64,000 nucleotides of DNA, from NCBI GenBank assembly GCA_001986395.2, contig MQVO02000002.1, positions 682,001 through 746,000 on the forward strand, read 5' to 3'. Under the pieces are notes generated by a model. It was not told the origin of the DNA and did not search any database. It saw only the letters and a program-made list of their open reading frames with translations. Positions 44,046 to 54,679 of the stretch are shown here, in pieces (the first letter of the stretch is position 1; each line of letters opens with the position of its first letter). This stretch comes from Irpex lacteus (lineage: Eukaryota > Basidiomycota > Agaricomycetes > Polyporales > Irpicaceae). The position numbers were made by a program, and so were the translations under genes.

Positions 44046-45985
44046 ATGCATTCCTCCACCGTCGTTGCTCTTGCCATTCTCATTGCTTCCTCTCCATCTA
44101 TCGCTGCTCCCGCAGGCCAACGCTACCCAGCGAAGGGTTCCGGTTTCCCTGGCAAGGATCAGGCGGCCAATTCTCACGGTCGCAAGCCCGTAGATTTCAA
44201 CGTTCGCGAGGTTGAAGCGTGAGTACTTACTATACTTTGGCACACAAGGCTGCTTGCTGACTCAGATCACATCTCCTAGCGCCGACCAGAGTGGCGCTGT
44301 GAACCTGGGCAAGGCTCTCAATATCGCCGGTGGCATTGGCGGTGCTGCTAGCTTACTCGGTAGCCTCATTCCTAGTCATGACCAGCAGAAGCGTGAAGAG
44401 CTCCTCGAACTCTTGGCACGGCAAGACGACTCAGATGCCAGTGGTGCCGCCAACCTCGGAAAGATTCTCAACATCGTCAGCGGGGTAGGGGGCGCAGCTG
44501 GTTTGCTCGGCAGTCTCGCTGGCAATCACGATCAGCAGAAGCGCGAGGATATCATAGAGCTCCTTGCTCGTCAGGATGGCACCGATGCTAGTGGCGCTGC
44601 CAACTTGGGCAAGATCCTTAACATCGCTGGAGGTGTCGGAGGCGCTGCAAGCTTGCTTGGAAGCCTCATTCCGAACCACGACCAGCAACAACAGAGACGC
44701 GCTGAAGATCTCCTAGAGCTTATTGCTCGTCAGGAGGGCGACGCCAGTAGCGGCGCCGTCAACTGGGGGCAGGTGGCTGATGTCGGGTCCAAGGTCATTT
44801 CTGGCCTCGGCACTGCCGCCGGTATCGCTGGTACGGGTGTCGGTATTTTTGACAAGTTGCATAGCGGGCAGCAGCCAAAGCGAGAGGACTCGATTGAGTT
44901 CCTCGCCCGTGAGGATCCGTACGTAACACCAAGTTTTCTGCGACTGCTCTTGCTAATTGTTATCAAGTTTCGACAGCATCATCGCTCGCGGTGCTCCGAC
45001 CAAGGCACTTGAGAACACTAACACGGTCCTCGGTGGTGCCAGCGGCTTCGTAAACTTGGCTAATGCTCTCGTCGACCACTTCCACAAGAACAAACGCGAA
45101 GAGTTGATGGAACTTCTGGCACGTCAAGACTCGTGAGTGTCCCGAACATTAATGCTTGATATTGTCTTCTGATCATTGCTGGCGATACAGTACCGATGGC
45201 GCTGGTGACCTCGATGTTGGTGAGATTCTCCACAAGGTCACAGGCTTCTTGGGGTTCAAACGTCAAGAGTAAGTCACCCTTCTCACAATGCCTTTACTAT
45301 GCTTACGTGTCCATTTCTTTAGAGCTGATACTGGTGCTGGCGACCTGGATGTGGGCGAGATCTTCCATAAGGTCACGAGTTTCCTGGGCTTCAAACGCCA
45401 GGAGTGAGTCTTCTTACATCTATACAAAGTATTGTGTGCTGACATGATTTCACCGCAGGGTCGATGGCGGTGCTGGAGATCTGGATATCGGAAACATCAT
45501 CCACAAGGTGACGAGCTTCCTTGGTTTCAAGCGTGAGGAGTAAGTCGTCTTCGAGCTGCCACCTTGTTATGATGATTTCTGACAAAGATCTGCTTTTACT
45601 CAGCGTGACCGACCAAAGTGGTGCCTTTGACTTCGGTAAACTGATCAAGAATGTCGCTGGCCTCATCCTCAAGCGTGCCGAGTAAGTCCTCTATGCTGCG
45701 ATTGCTGGTGACGATGCTCACCAAACCTCTTGCGCATTCTAGTGTCAGCGATTCTGAGGCTTTGGCTACTCTCGACACCCTCAACGACCTCCTGCACGGC
45801 CATCACACTAAGAGACAGTGAGTAACCATAGGCACCAAGTCCTTGAGTATAGAATTAATATTTTGCCCCGTAGGCCGATTGTCCTTCGCCCCGGTATGAA
45901 GCCGATCGATACTTTCCATCCCGAGGCACAGCTCGCGGATGGCGTGCGTCCCAAGATCCTCCGTAGCCTCAACGACCTCGACTAG
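44046..45985 (+). CDS. Secreted repeat precursor with dibasic (Kex2-type) processing sites
   Basis: Nine exons (44046-44218, 44280-44918, 44977-45132, 45191-45268, 45323-45403, 45459-45539, 45604-45681, 45743-45817, 45874-45985) encode 490 residues. A signal peptide (MHSSTVVALAILIASSPSIA) is followed by a short pro-region. Exon 2 holds four 50-residue units of the form SGAANLGKILNIAGGVGGAA, each ending Lys-Arg or Arg-Arg then E(E/D)LLELLARQ. Exons 4-7 each encode one 26-27-residue unit such as GAGDLDVGEIFHKVTSFLGF ending Lys-Arg. Ten dibasic sites lie at unit ends. All eight introns are in phase 2, so repeat exons can be added or lost without frame change. The architecture matches Kex2-processed repeat proteins; the peptides' activity is unknown, and no UstYa-like modifying gene adjoins. 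Confidence 0.9.
44284..44910 (+). repeat. Tandem 150-bp coding repeats inside exon 2 of the precursor
   Basis: Units begin at about 44284, 44434, 44584 and 44737. The first three are exactly 150 bp apart up to the dibasic site, and the third has a two-residue Gln insertion before its Arg-Arg. The fourth is the most diverged (VNWGQVADVGSKVISGLGTA). Conservation is strongest at the Leu-Gly-Lys core and around the dibasic site. Confidence 0.85.
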
Positions 45986-46931
45986 AGACTATTGATGACC
46001 CGTCTACCCTACGATGAAAGGTGGAGACATGAATGTGATGAGCTGCATGCTACAGTACCTGGAGTTGTGAACTCGTAATGTGTAGTATATGAATAGAAGA
46101 ATTGATGAGCTCAACCAAGTTAAACCCTTGTGATCAAAACTTTAAGTTATAAGCAGAGTTATGAAGAAGTATTATTTTCTTGTAGGCGCCCCTTGCTGAT
46201 CGCCTTATTACCAGTTTTGGACTTGTCACCGCACTTAACCACCGTCTTTACTTAAGTTGCAGCTTCCACTTGGCTTGTTACTTCAAGTTACTACAAATTC
46301 CTCGGTACCCCCTTCTCGTACGTGACATCCTCGACCAGAGTTTATGGTGAGGTAGTCGAAGTTTCGGCCGGGCACCTAGTAGTGCCATTGGGAGGCGAAT
46401 GCCCAGTGCGATGTGTGGTCCGATCGTCAGTAACCGTCTGTACTCATGTGTTTCATGGCCAGAACACATGCATCGACGCATTTTCTTTACATTAGATGAA
46501 TGTGGCTCAATTCTCCGGCTTTTAAAATCTACGCTGCCATATCCCGACATGAGTGTTCTTTCATTTCCGCAACCATCAAGCTTTCGGCACGTGGAACTGG
46601 GCCTCGGGGACCAGCCAAAGCCAACCAATAGACCGCGGGACAGGTGCTGTACGGACCTTTTCTCTTGATTCTATTGTCTGTAACCCTCAGCTGATCTATT
46701 CATTATCGCAGATAGCTGGCTTCCCCTGGAGCCTTCCCAAATCCCCCGTCGCAAATATAGCTGCCTCATGGCCTCGGCGTGGCGACCCCAAGTTCTGCAG
46801 CATTGCTTAAGCATGTCAGCAGCTAGGACGTCTCATATTTATCCAAGGATCACACAAGTGATCACCTCTCCGCCCCTTGCTGTTGACCTCCACATCGCTC
46901 GTCTCGCTGGTTTCGTGACGGATCTCTTACC
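45986..46931. other. Intergenic region, nothing supported
   Basis: About 950 bases after the precursor gene without a supported coding region. One minus-strand frame (46278-46628) shows no domain. The final 130 bases are CT-rich and probably contain the promoter of the next gene. Confidence 0.5.
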
Positions 46932-48458
46932 ATGATCTCCTCTCTACCGACCAGCCCAGGAGCGACTACCTCTACTGATATGAACGCTCTACCTCAATAC
47001 GGATTTGGCTCAGACGTCTCATTTGACCTCCTCCTACCTGCAAATCCTTTCTTATATCGTGTCTACACCCCTAGATCAACCCCGCCACAGGACGGTAGCT
47101 CAGAGCCTTACTTCGTTGGCAGTAAGTTTAGCAACGAAGAATCTGCCAATCCTTTCCAATCATCCGCCGCTTTCTCTGCGAGCTCACCGAGCGCATCCAC
47201 GTATGCTGACGTGGTCCAGTATATGGACTGGACTACTCGTGCTGCATCGCCCTTCATCTCGACGTCGTTTAGTTTCGCTTGGGCTATATGGGAGGCCATC
47301 AGAAGATACCATATCGCTATTAAGCACGACGTTGAGATTGCGGTTATCGATGCGAGAGCGATAGCGGACAGATCTACAACCGCTGCTGAGTTGCTGATGA
47401 AGGCGTCTTCGCAAGAGTGAGCTTCTGCATTCTTTGCTATACTGGCTGTCTAATGGTTTTGTCTTGTTAGGCGGCACAAAGACCACTGGAAGTGGTATCG
47501 TTACGCTCTTGAATCTCAGGATGTTCTGGTATGGGGCCATATTCCCGGAAATGCCGTCCTTGCGTCAATTCCGCTTCTCCAAATTCTCAACCGTCTCCCT
47601 TCATATTTCCTTTGCCACGACATCAACGAAGCAAAGAACTCCCCTTTATTCAGTCTTGGCTGGGATTATACTCGCAAGAAGCCGAGCTACCGTCAGTTTT
47701 GCCAAGTTATATCGGAACGGTTCCTCCAGATGCCTATTGAGAAACGTCTACGAGACACAACGGTTGGGTCCGTACGCCTCGCGATTGCCTTCCTTCGCCC
47801 TTATTTCCACAAACACATCTCCGACGACTTCACGGCTGCTACATCGATCGTGTACAACCTCTCCTACGTCGTGGCCCAATGGCCGGGCCAATGGTGGTCA
47901 CGAGAGCACCCCGAGATCCGCGAATTAATCCGTCATATTGTCCACCTGGTCGGAGAAGAGATGCGTGAGGCGAAGCGCGTGCAGGCACTTGCGGACGCAA
48001 CGAGGATGGAGAAGATAGTCGGCGGCTTGCAACAGTTTGCGCAGTCGTATGAGACTCGGAACCGTCCCCGAAAGAACATCCCCGCTCTACCGCTCTCTCC
48101 CGCGCCATCTCCTTCTCCCACCCTACCACCGTCTCCCACTGCTCAAGATTACAAGTTACGTCTTGGGTCTGTCGATATCATTACCGATGATATGACAGAC
48201 ACCGAGGGGTCTACTGTAGCGGAGCCCGAGACGATAGAGAAGGTCGAGAAGGAGGCTGAGAAGATCATAGTAGAGGAGTTGGAATATCCTGCGATGATAA
48301 ACATGGCGCCGTTCCCTCCCCTCACCTCCTCTGGCCGAACATTTGAGAAGGTAGCTCGGACGACTTCCTGTCTCTTGACGGGTTTCCTCGTTGGTTCTTT
48401 CATCGCGCTGTGCGTGCTTGCTCCTGATAGACGACAGCTTGCTCACCATATTACATGA
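46932..48458 (+). CDS. Hypothetical protein with C-terminal transmembrane segment
   Basis: Two exons (46932-47416 and 47471-48458) with a 54-nt intron give 490 residues in frame. There is no signal peptide. A helical middle part (AIWEAIRRYHIAIKHDVEIAV, FLRPYFHKHISDDFTAATS, GEEMREAKRVQALADATR) is followed by a Pro/Ser-rich linker, an acidic stretch and one hydrophobic segment near the end (CLLTGFLVGSFIALCVLA) with a short basic tail. This suggests a tail-anchored protein facing the cytosol. I do not recognise the family. The gene is co-oriented with the repeat precursor, but about 950 bases away. Confidence 0.7.
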
Positions 48459-48952
48459 GCATGCTGGTTTGTCTTTGTTTCAGCTGACTCCTCGTCGGTC
48501 TCACCCGCTGGTGGGTACTTTTCCTACGGTTCATTAATACTTAAGGGATCTTAGTATATATTGGTATTTAGAATGTTGTATGATTTTGCCCTGTATTACT
48601 AGTTAAGACTCTGTAGCTTTGCATGTACTCATTCCTGGGATATCCTATGTTGCATCAGATTTTGCGTTCGCAGTATATTTATGCTAGTGACGTGGTCAGA
48701 CGCCCAGCTGCTAGTAGCCCGGACACTGCCCCGAGTCCAAGTTATCAAATGCGATGCAGGATTTAGCTAGCCTACGTAAGCCGTCGTTGTTCCACAAATG
48801 GGAAGTATTGTCGTTGACGAATTCAGCAATATCAAAGTTTAGCACCGAAAAACCCTCATGTATTTCACAAGATTAACAACAGTAGCGACTTTGGCAAGCT
48901 ACCTTCCCTATTTAACATTGTCTCATTTTTCCTACTCCATTCTGCTGGGTAT
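48459..48952. other. Convergent 3' intergenic region
   Basis: Roughly 500 AT-rich bases between two convergent genes, likely holding both 3' ends. I see no coding region or strong hairpin. Confidence 0.5.
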
Positions 48953-50262
48953 CTAGTTGGGAGGGCAGAAGGTGACGGTGTAGTCAGCCGCCTTGTTCGA
49001 GTCGCATCGGAACAGGGCAGTGTTGTCATCTGAGAGATTCGTTAGCACAGTTGTAACATCGAACGACACATATTACTCACCATAAGCATAAGCGTAGGCG
49101 GCCGGGCAGTTGCTCTCTGCAATCAAGTATTATGCGTTAGGATGCATCAGCGATATCAAAGGGAAGTACGCACTGAAGTACGAGTAGTACTGAACACCAG
49201 AGGACGGGCATGTCGCTGGGGTGTTGTGCGATCCGCTGCAGCAGTTAGCGGAGTTGCCTAAAGCGCCGGATTAATACGACTGCTAAGGATTAGGAATGCT
49301 AGCATAGGTTCTTACTAGGGTTACCGTCAAGGTTGGCTTCGCAGGCGCTCTTGCAGCCAACGGGGAAGCCAGAGGAGTCGTATGGGCCCTTCAAAGGGGC
49401 AGGGCCTGATGAACGCGTCAGGTATTATTGTTAACAGAAGCAGCGTCGTTGCTTACAGTTGGGGCCCAGGTCGACAGGGCAGCTGGCAACAGGGCAGCCC
49501 TTGTTGTTGTCAATACGAACGGGCAAGTTGTAGCCATCAACAAGCGAGACTACGAGATAATCAGCATGACAATCAATATCGGCATTCGCTCCAACTCACC
49601 ATCGTAGAAGTCCTGGAAGCCATCACCCTGAAGAGTGAACTCGGCAAGGGAAGCAGGGGGGACACCCTACAACGTGACATGTCAGCATTTGAACCATCGA
49701 TGTCCGAAAAGATACGTACGGTACCGGTGTGAGGATCACACAGCAGGCCACCATTGCAGCCTCCGTCGAGACACTGGGTGGCTGGGTTGGGGTCATTGAA
49801 GTTGCAGTTACGACGTGCCTTGAGTTGATCATGAGTCTACGATCCTGAACGACATTTTCATAATTCAGGCATACCCAGATACGTCCAGCCTTCCAGTTGT
49901 CCGGAACACTGAAAGAGACAGCGGTGTATGCACCAGCCTCCCAGCTTTGAAATGCATCGTTCAGTCTTGTTTGACAGAAGCATGAAAGACGCACTTACCC
50001 TGTGGCCTGGTTAGGTGTGGCACTGCCGACGTTCAGGTCGGTGAAGATCTGTGTGCAGACACTGAGTCAACATAATCTCTAGTTCTATAATAGTAACTAC
50101 GCACAGCTGGCCTGCACATCAAAGAATAGTGAGCGACGAGCAAGCAGCACGAGATGGTGAAACCTACCAAATGGTGAAGGGGCAGCCATTGTAGACGGTG
50201 AACGTACGCGCAGAAGCGGCGTTGACGAGAGAGAGGGCAGCAGCAACAGAGAGGAACTTCAT
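48953..50262 (-). CDS. Thaumatin-like protein
   Basis: Eleven exons on the minus strand encode 255 residues. They are 50262-50168, 50111-50105, 50048-49999, 49944-49875, 49818-49720, 49666-49600, 49549-49457, 49405-49316, 49257-49174, 49116-49081 and 49029-48953. A signal peptide (MKFLSVAAALSLVNAASA) precedes TFTVYNGCPFTIWPA. Thaumatin features follow: WEAGAYTAVSFSVPDNWKAG, GRIWARRNC, GFQDFYDVSLVDGYN, CPVDLGPNCP and the Cys-rich end VTFCPPN. These extracellular beta-sandwich proteins bind or hydrolyse beta-1,3-glucan and are linked to wall remodelling and fruiting. Exon 2 is only 7 nt and completes TIW-PA. A TATA box lies about 75 bases upstream. Confidence 0.93.
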
Positions 50263-50335
50263 CGTGAGCGAATTCAGATGGTAGGCTACCTGTATTGAGG
50301 GTTTCCTGGACGCTTCCTGCCTTCAAATTCCCTCC

Positions 50336-50345
50336 CTTTATATAC
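50336..50345 (-). promoter_or_regulatory. TATA box of the thaumatin-like gene
   Basis: GTATATAAAG on the minus strand, about 75 bases upstream of the ATG at 50262, in a context typical of highly expressed secreted-protein genes. Confidence 0.6.
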
Positions 50346-51545
50346 TTGTCCACGCCGAGCCTGGGTAGGCTGTGTTATAGGCTTTCTGGGCGTAGCACGC
50401 GGGCAACGTAGCACGAGTTAGTTTTGTTCGACGCGACCGTCTGACCCAACCGAAAGTGCCGATGATGGGTCGCGATGCAGTAGAGCGATCAGGGCGTGAA
50501 GACTGGAACCCATGACATGGTCTCGCGCGACGAGAACCAGCGTAAGCGCATGGGCACATGTGCTTTCTATGATGATAATAATCCGTACTGTGATTTCTCG
50601 TCGGTTTAATGCAAGAAGGCTGCGTCATGGTCGGGAATAGGATGCAGGCTGGCCGTAGTTGAGTCCATCCCCGGATCTAACGGCGTGTTTGACTTTGATT
50701 TTTGCAGTCACCAGTAGCTATTGAATGCAGAAAGCTATGTAGACTGTTGAGGTACCTTCGCGAAGGTTCAGAGGACATAACGACGCACCGGTAGGCTATT
50801 TGGCACTTCTAACCGTGACCGGAGGCGCAGCCTCTTGATGCGCAGACGTATTTTCTGACCGAAATTACTATCATGATTGGATAAAAAGTGGATAGAAAGG
50901 AGCAAAATCCCTACAAACGCACAACAATTGTGAAGTGGAGCAAGCCTGCTGTCAAATAGCTAAACATTTTCAGTAGAGTTGGATGTCAGTTCACATGGCC
51001 CGTTGGCCATCGTGACGACGGCGACACTACCCAGATATAGACTGTGCAGAGCGTGATCACGGCTTCTCTGAAATGGTCAGTGATGGGAACTATCACTTGA
51101 GATAAAATATCATGTGTTCTGGCTCGGCGGAAGTGACATCGAGCATAGAACGTCCTCTGCGCACGAATGTAGGAGAGCTGATATCATAGGAGTACAGTAA
51201 CCTACCGTTTGTCAACAGCGGATTTTGCACGCGGGCGATGGAGTCACGGTTACCAGGGTAGACTTGCAAAGAATCTGGGATCTAGGATGCTTCGGAACTT
51301 TGCGGACTGAGGTAAGCGATGGTAAGCATAAGATTGGTCAGTTCTGAAAGAAGAAGTCAAATGAAGGCGCATCAGTCCAACATATGAAGACGGACAAAAA
51401 AAACTTGCAGATTTCCTCCGTAGATGCATGAGGGTAAACATTGTGAAGTGGAATTTCTGGTGCTCAGTTTCCATGATTCTACGTGTGACTCGATCTGCTC
51501 TAGCTCGTCTAGCTCGTTCCATCTAATTCTTTACATCACAAAACC
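50346..51545. other. Intergenic region, nothing supported
   Basis: About 1.2 kb between the thaumatin-like gene promoter and the 3' end of the hydrolase gene. Short frames exist on the minus strand (50338-50628 and 51250-51522), but no domain or splice structure is visible. Confidence 0.5.
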
Positions 51546-54256
51546 CTATTGCAAGGGATCAGACATATTCAGTATCATCCGATTGACCACATAGCGGCAG
51601 AAAACATTCGGAATACTCACGTTGGTCCTGAATTCGGCCAGGAGTTCGCTTAGGGTCTTTAGATCCGAGCCCAAAGAAGCACTGGTACCCAGGCTCGAAA
51701 GGACTTGGTCATCCGAGAAGGGTTCAAAGTCGGTTTCGCAGACGACCCCGGCCGGAGGGATTGTACCATTGTTGAAATATGCACGTAGGACCTCGGCCGA
51801 ACATGACGACGGCATCGCCAATGAGCAATGCTAGATAGGTCACAATCATACCAGGAACACATTCGGATCGACGGTGGGTGAGTATCAACTCTCGGGCAAG
51901 GAACTGGGGAAAGTAGGACTCACCCCAGGGCTGTTCTGAAGGACCAGTCTGGAAGAGTTCCCTAACCGTTCGACAACCTTTTTGCCACTGTCCAGCGGCG
52001 TCACTGGGTCAGCCTAGAATACCAAGGTAAATCAGTATCAATATTATATGTTTCGGCATGGTGGCGGGCCTGGCTAGGTATGATCGGAGCAACGGGCAAT
52101 GATCATGTGCCTCCAACGGCATGACTACCTATGCCAGATAGAGTTCGTCTATACTCACAGAGTTGCTTAACACCAACATTGGGTTTCTTAGCGTCTGGTT
52201 CCATGGACCCTCGAATCTCTCCGGAGGGGTTACGGGCCAGTTATTGCATCCTCCATCAAGCTCAGTGGTGACCACGCTGAACACCGATCTCGACACGTTC
52301 TGGTAAACATACAAAAGCTCGTCCACAATGTCCGGAATAGGCGGAAGCGTGAATGGCTTGTTATCGTTGCATGACACAGCTTGCCGCTGTAAATCCAGCA
52401 GAGGGTTCGTTTGTAGGGTGCGTAGGATGCCGGCCCCGTCTCCGTTTATGGCCTTGTTCAGCAGGGAGGCGGAGACGGGCCACGTGATTGGTGTCTGAAG
52501 GACACGTATGAGGAACACTACAAACGTTCATCGATCCCCGTGATTAGAAAGAGGCAGCAGAAAAGCTCCAAATGCGGTGCATAGGTGAGCACTTACTGCG
52601 CAAGCGGCCAGCTGTCAGGATGCCCGGGACGTCAGGATCATGTACGGGGAGGGGTGCGTAGTACAGATCATCGATGAGCTCCTCTACACGGTTCTTGATG
52701 TCTGACGGGTCTTCGCCCTTGTACCACGCGAGTGCACATCGCTCCGGACCAACCTAATCGCGATGTAGCGTAAGCACGGCTTGAGCAACGGAGATAGTAT
52801 GCGTTTCTTGTTGATTCCGAAATCGTACTTACCGCAGAGCACCTGTCCACGAAGATCTTGTATGCATCTTCTGTAGACGAGAGCCATTGACGGTACCATG
52901 TGTACGATGGCTGGCCTGCGGAACAGGTTAGACAGACCCTAACGAATCACTCAAATACAAAAATGGACAGTTGCTCACTAGACCATGCGACCGCGTCTGC
53001 GACACCGTCGATGACCACTCGACCGACACGATCAGGAAGCCTAATAGACGTCAGTGAGCCGACATCTCACATACGCGTGAACCATGACACATAAGGTGAT
53101 ACATACATGTTCACAAGGTATTGGCCAAGGATGGTCCCATATGAAAAGCCCCAGAAGTTACTGGACGTTACGGGCAGAGGTAAGTACGAGCTTAGGCACC
53201 GCAGGAACTAGTATGGCATACATCAAAGCGTCCTCACCAGCGAGATATCTCGTGATATAATCAATATCGCGGACGACGGTGCTCGTACCCATGTACTTGA
53301 TAGTTTCCCCCATCGTCTTCTCGCACACTTTGAACTGCACCTTGTACAAGTCCTCGGCTTCGGTGTGCAACGCAGCCAACTTCTCACGAGCCTCTGCCAA
53401 CGAGAGGTTGCTCGCAATGTCGTAGCTGCGGTGCAACACTGTATTACGAATAAAATCGGCATAGTTAGTCTGGCCAGTGAAGCACTTTGTCAGGGGGTGC
53501 GAGTCAACACCTGTCCCGCGGGGGTCGAAGCCGACGATGTCCCATTCCTCGCCTACCTACTCTGAAGTGAGTATATTTAAGCGGCCTGGTAAGACCGCGA
53601 TGAAGACGCACAATAGCCTGGAGTTGCGAGCCTGCCCTGCCGGCGAAGCCTGCGCCAGAGCCGCCTGAAAATGACGTTAACGTGTAGCTCTTGGCTGGAA
53701 TGAGGAGTAGACTCGCCAGGCCCTCCTGGGTTGATCAAGATGATGCCCTTGCTCGGTATCTTGGCTGCAGGATACATAGAAAGCGCTATTCTCGCCACGC
53801 CTGCATCTTTGTCAAAATAGTCCAGAGGTGCACTATCGAAGATATTAGCTGAGCATGACTAGGTCATCAATGTTCAATGACATTGCTCATGAAGACGTAC
53901 TTTAGGCTACCGCAAAGTGTGCGCTCATGGTACCCCTCTCTATTGCACTTTGTCCAAAACGCAGTGCCAGCCGCGCCCTGACGTGTACTCCAAGGGTTCA
54001 CAAGGAGACTTAGGGGGCTGATATCGAATGGCGTCGTCCATGCCAGCGAGAAGAGCGCCGTGCATGTGAGCAAGAACGCGGTTGTAATCTTGCCACTACG
54101 TCGAGGTTGTCGAGAAGGGCGGTCATTAAATCCTACAAGCTCTGCCTTTTCAGACATGCTAGCTGTGTGCTGGTCGTCGTCGTCGTCCAAGATAAAGCTT
54201 GACGGCCGCGTACTACGTAGTGAGTCGGGCGTTCCTGACCGCATGAACACAGTCAT
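51546..54256 (-). CDS. Membrane-anchored alpha/beta hydrolase, TAP-like (tripeptidyl/prolyl peptidase type)
   Basis: A gene of more than ten exons. Exon 1 (54256-53901) encodes an acidic N-terminus and one membrane segment (ITTAFLLTCTALFSLAWTTP), suggesting a type II protein. Hydrolase elements follow in order: APLDYFDKDAG, INPGGPGGSGAGFAG (oxyanion region), DIVGFDPRGTGVD, the nucleophile elbow WGFSYGT, a lid region, then LSNSADPVTPL (Asp) and SPGHCSLA (His). This matches the TAP-C-terminal-domain family of secreted or membrane peptidases. The intron before GGSGAGF has a GC donor (53716-53665). The 3' end is uncertain: after LLAEFRTN either the frame runs to 51546 or a last intron leads to a very short exon. 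Confidence 0.85.
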
Positions 54257-54679
54257 GGACTTGAGCGGTCATATTAGTCATCATTCACGGCAGAGTAAAA
54301 TAGTCATCCCGTAAATATTGCCTGTGCGGTACGCATTTTGAAGATGAGAGCGACGTGTGTAGTGTTAGACTCGGCGTGGCCAGTCAGAATCAGGCGCGCG
54401 GGAGTGGTCCGGGGTCCTGGCTTCTGAAGTATGCTTTTCTTGAAGCTGAGGTTGCTACAGTTCTATGTAGGTGCGAGCTGCTCAGTCGTATTTATACGAG
54501 CACTACAAATGTTTGGAAGACATGACTGAATATTGCGAATGGTGGTGCAAATCACTGGTTCGAATGAGGTGACATCAAGTCGGACCGCCCGACTTCGATC
54601 CGCTTGCTCAGTTTCCGCCATCATCTCCTTGACTCTACAAAAATATTCTACTCATCGAATGCTATAAGAAATATCTAGA
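54257..54679. promoter_or_regulatory. Divergent promoter region of hydrolase and TCD genes
   Basis: 423 bases between two divergent starts. No clear TATA box; the right end before 54680 is AT-rich. Confidence 0.4.

Noticed and set aside
43804..44193. Open frame of 129 codons starting before the repeat precursor
   Set aside because: It overlaps the signal-peptide exon in another frame and has no domain; the precursor frame has clear signal peptide and repeat support.
50338..50628. Minus-strand open frame upstream of the thaumatin-like gene
   Set aside because: It covers the TATA box and leader of that gene, has mixed composition and no family resemblance.
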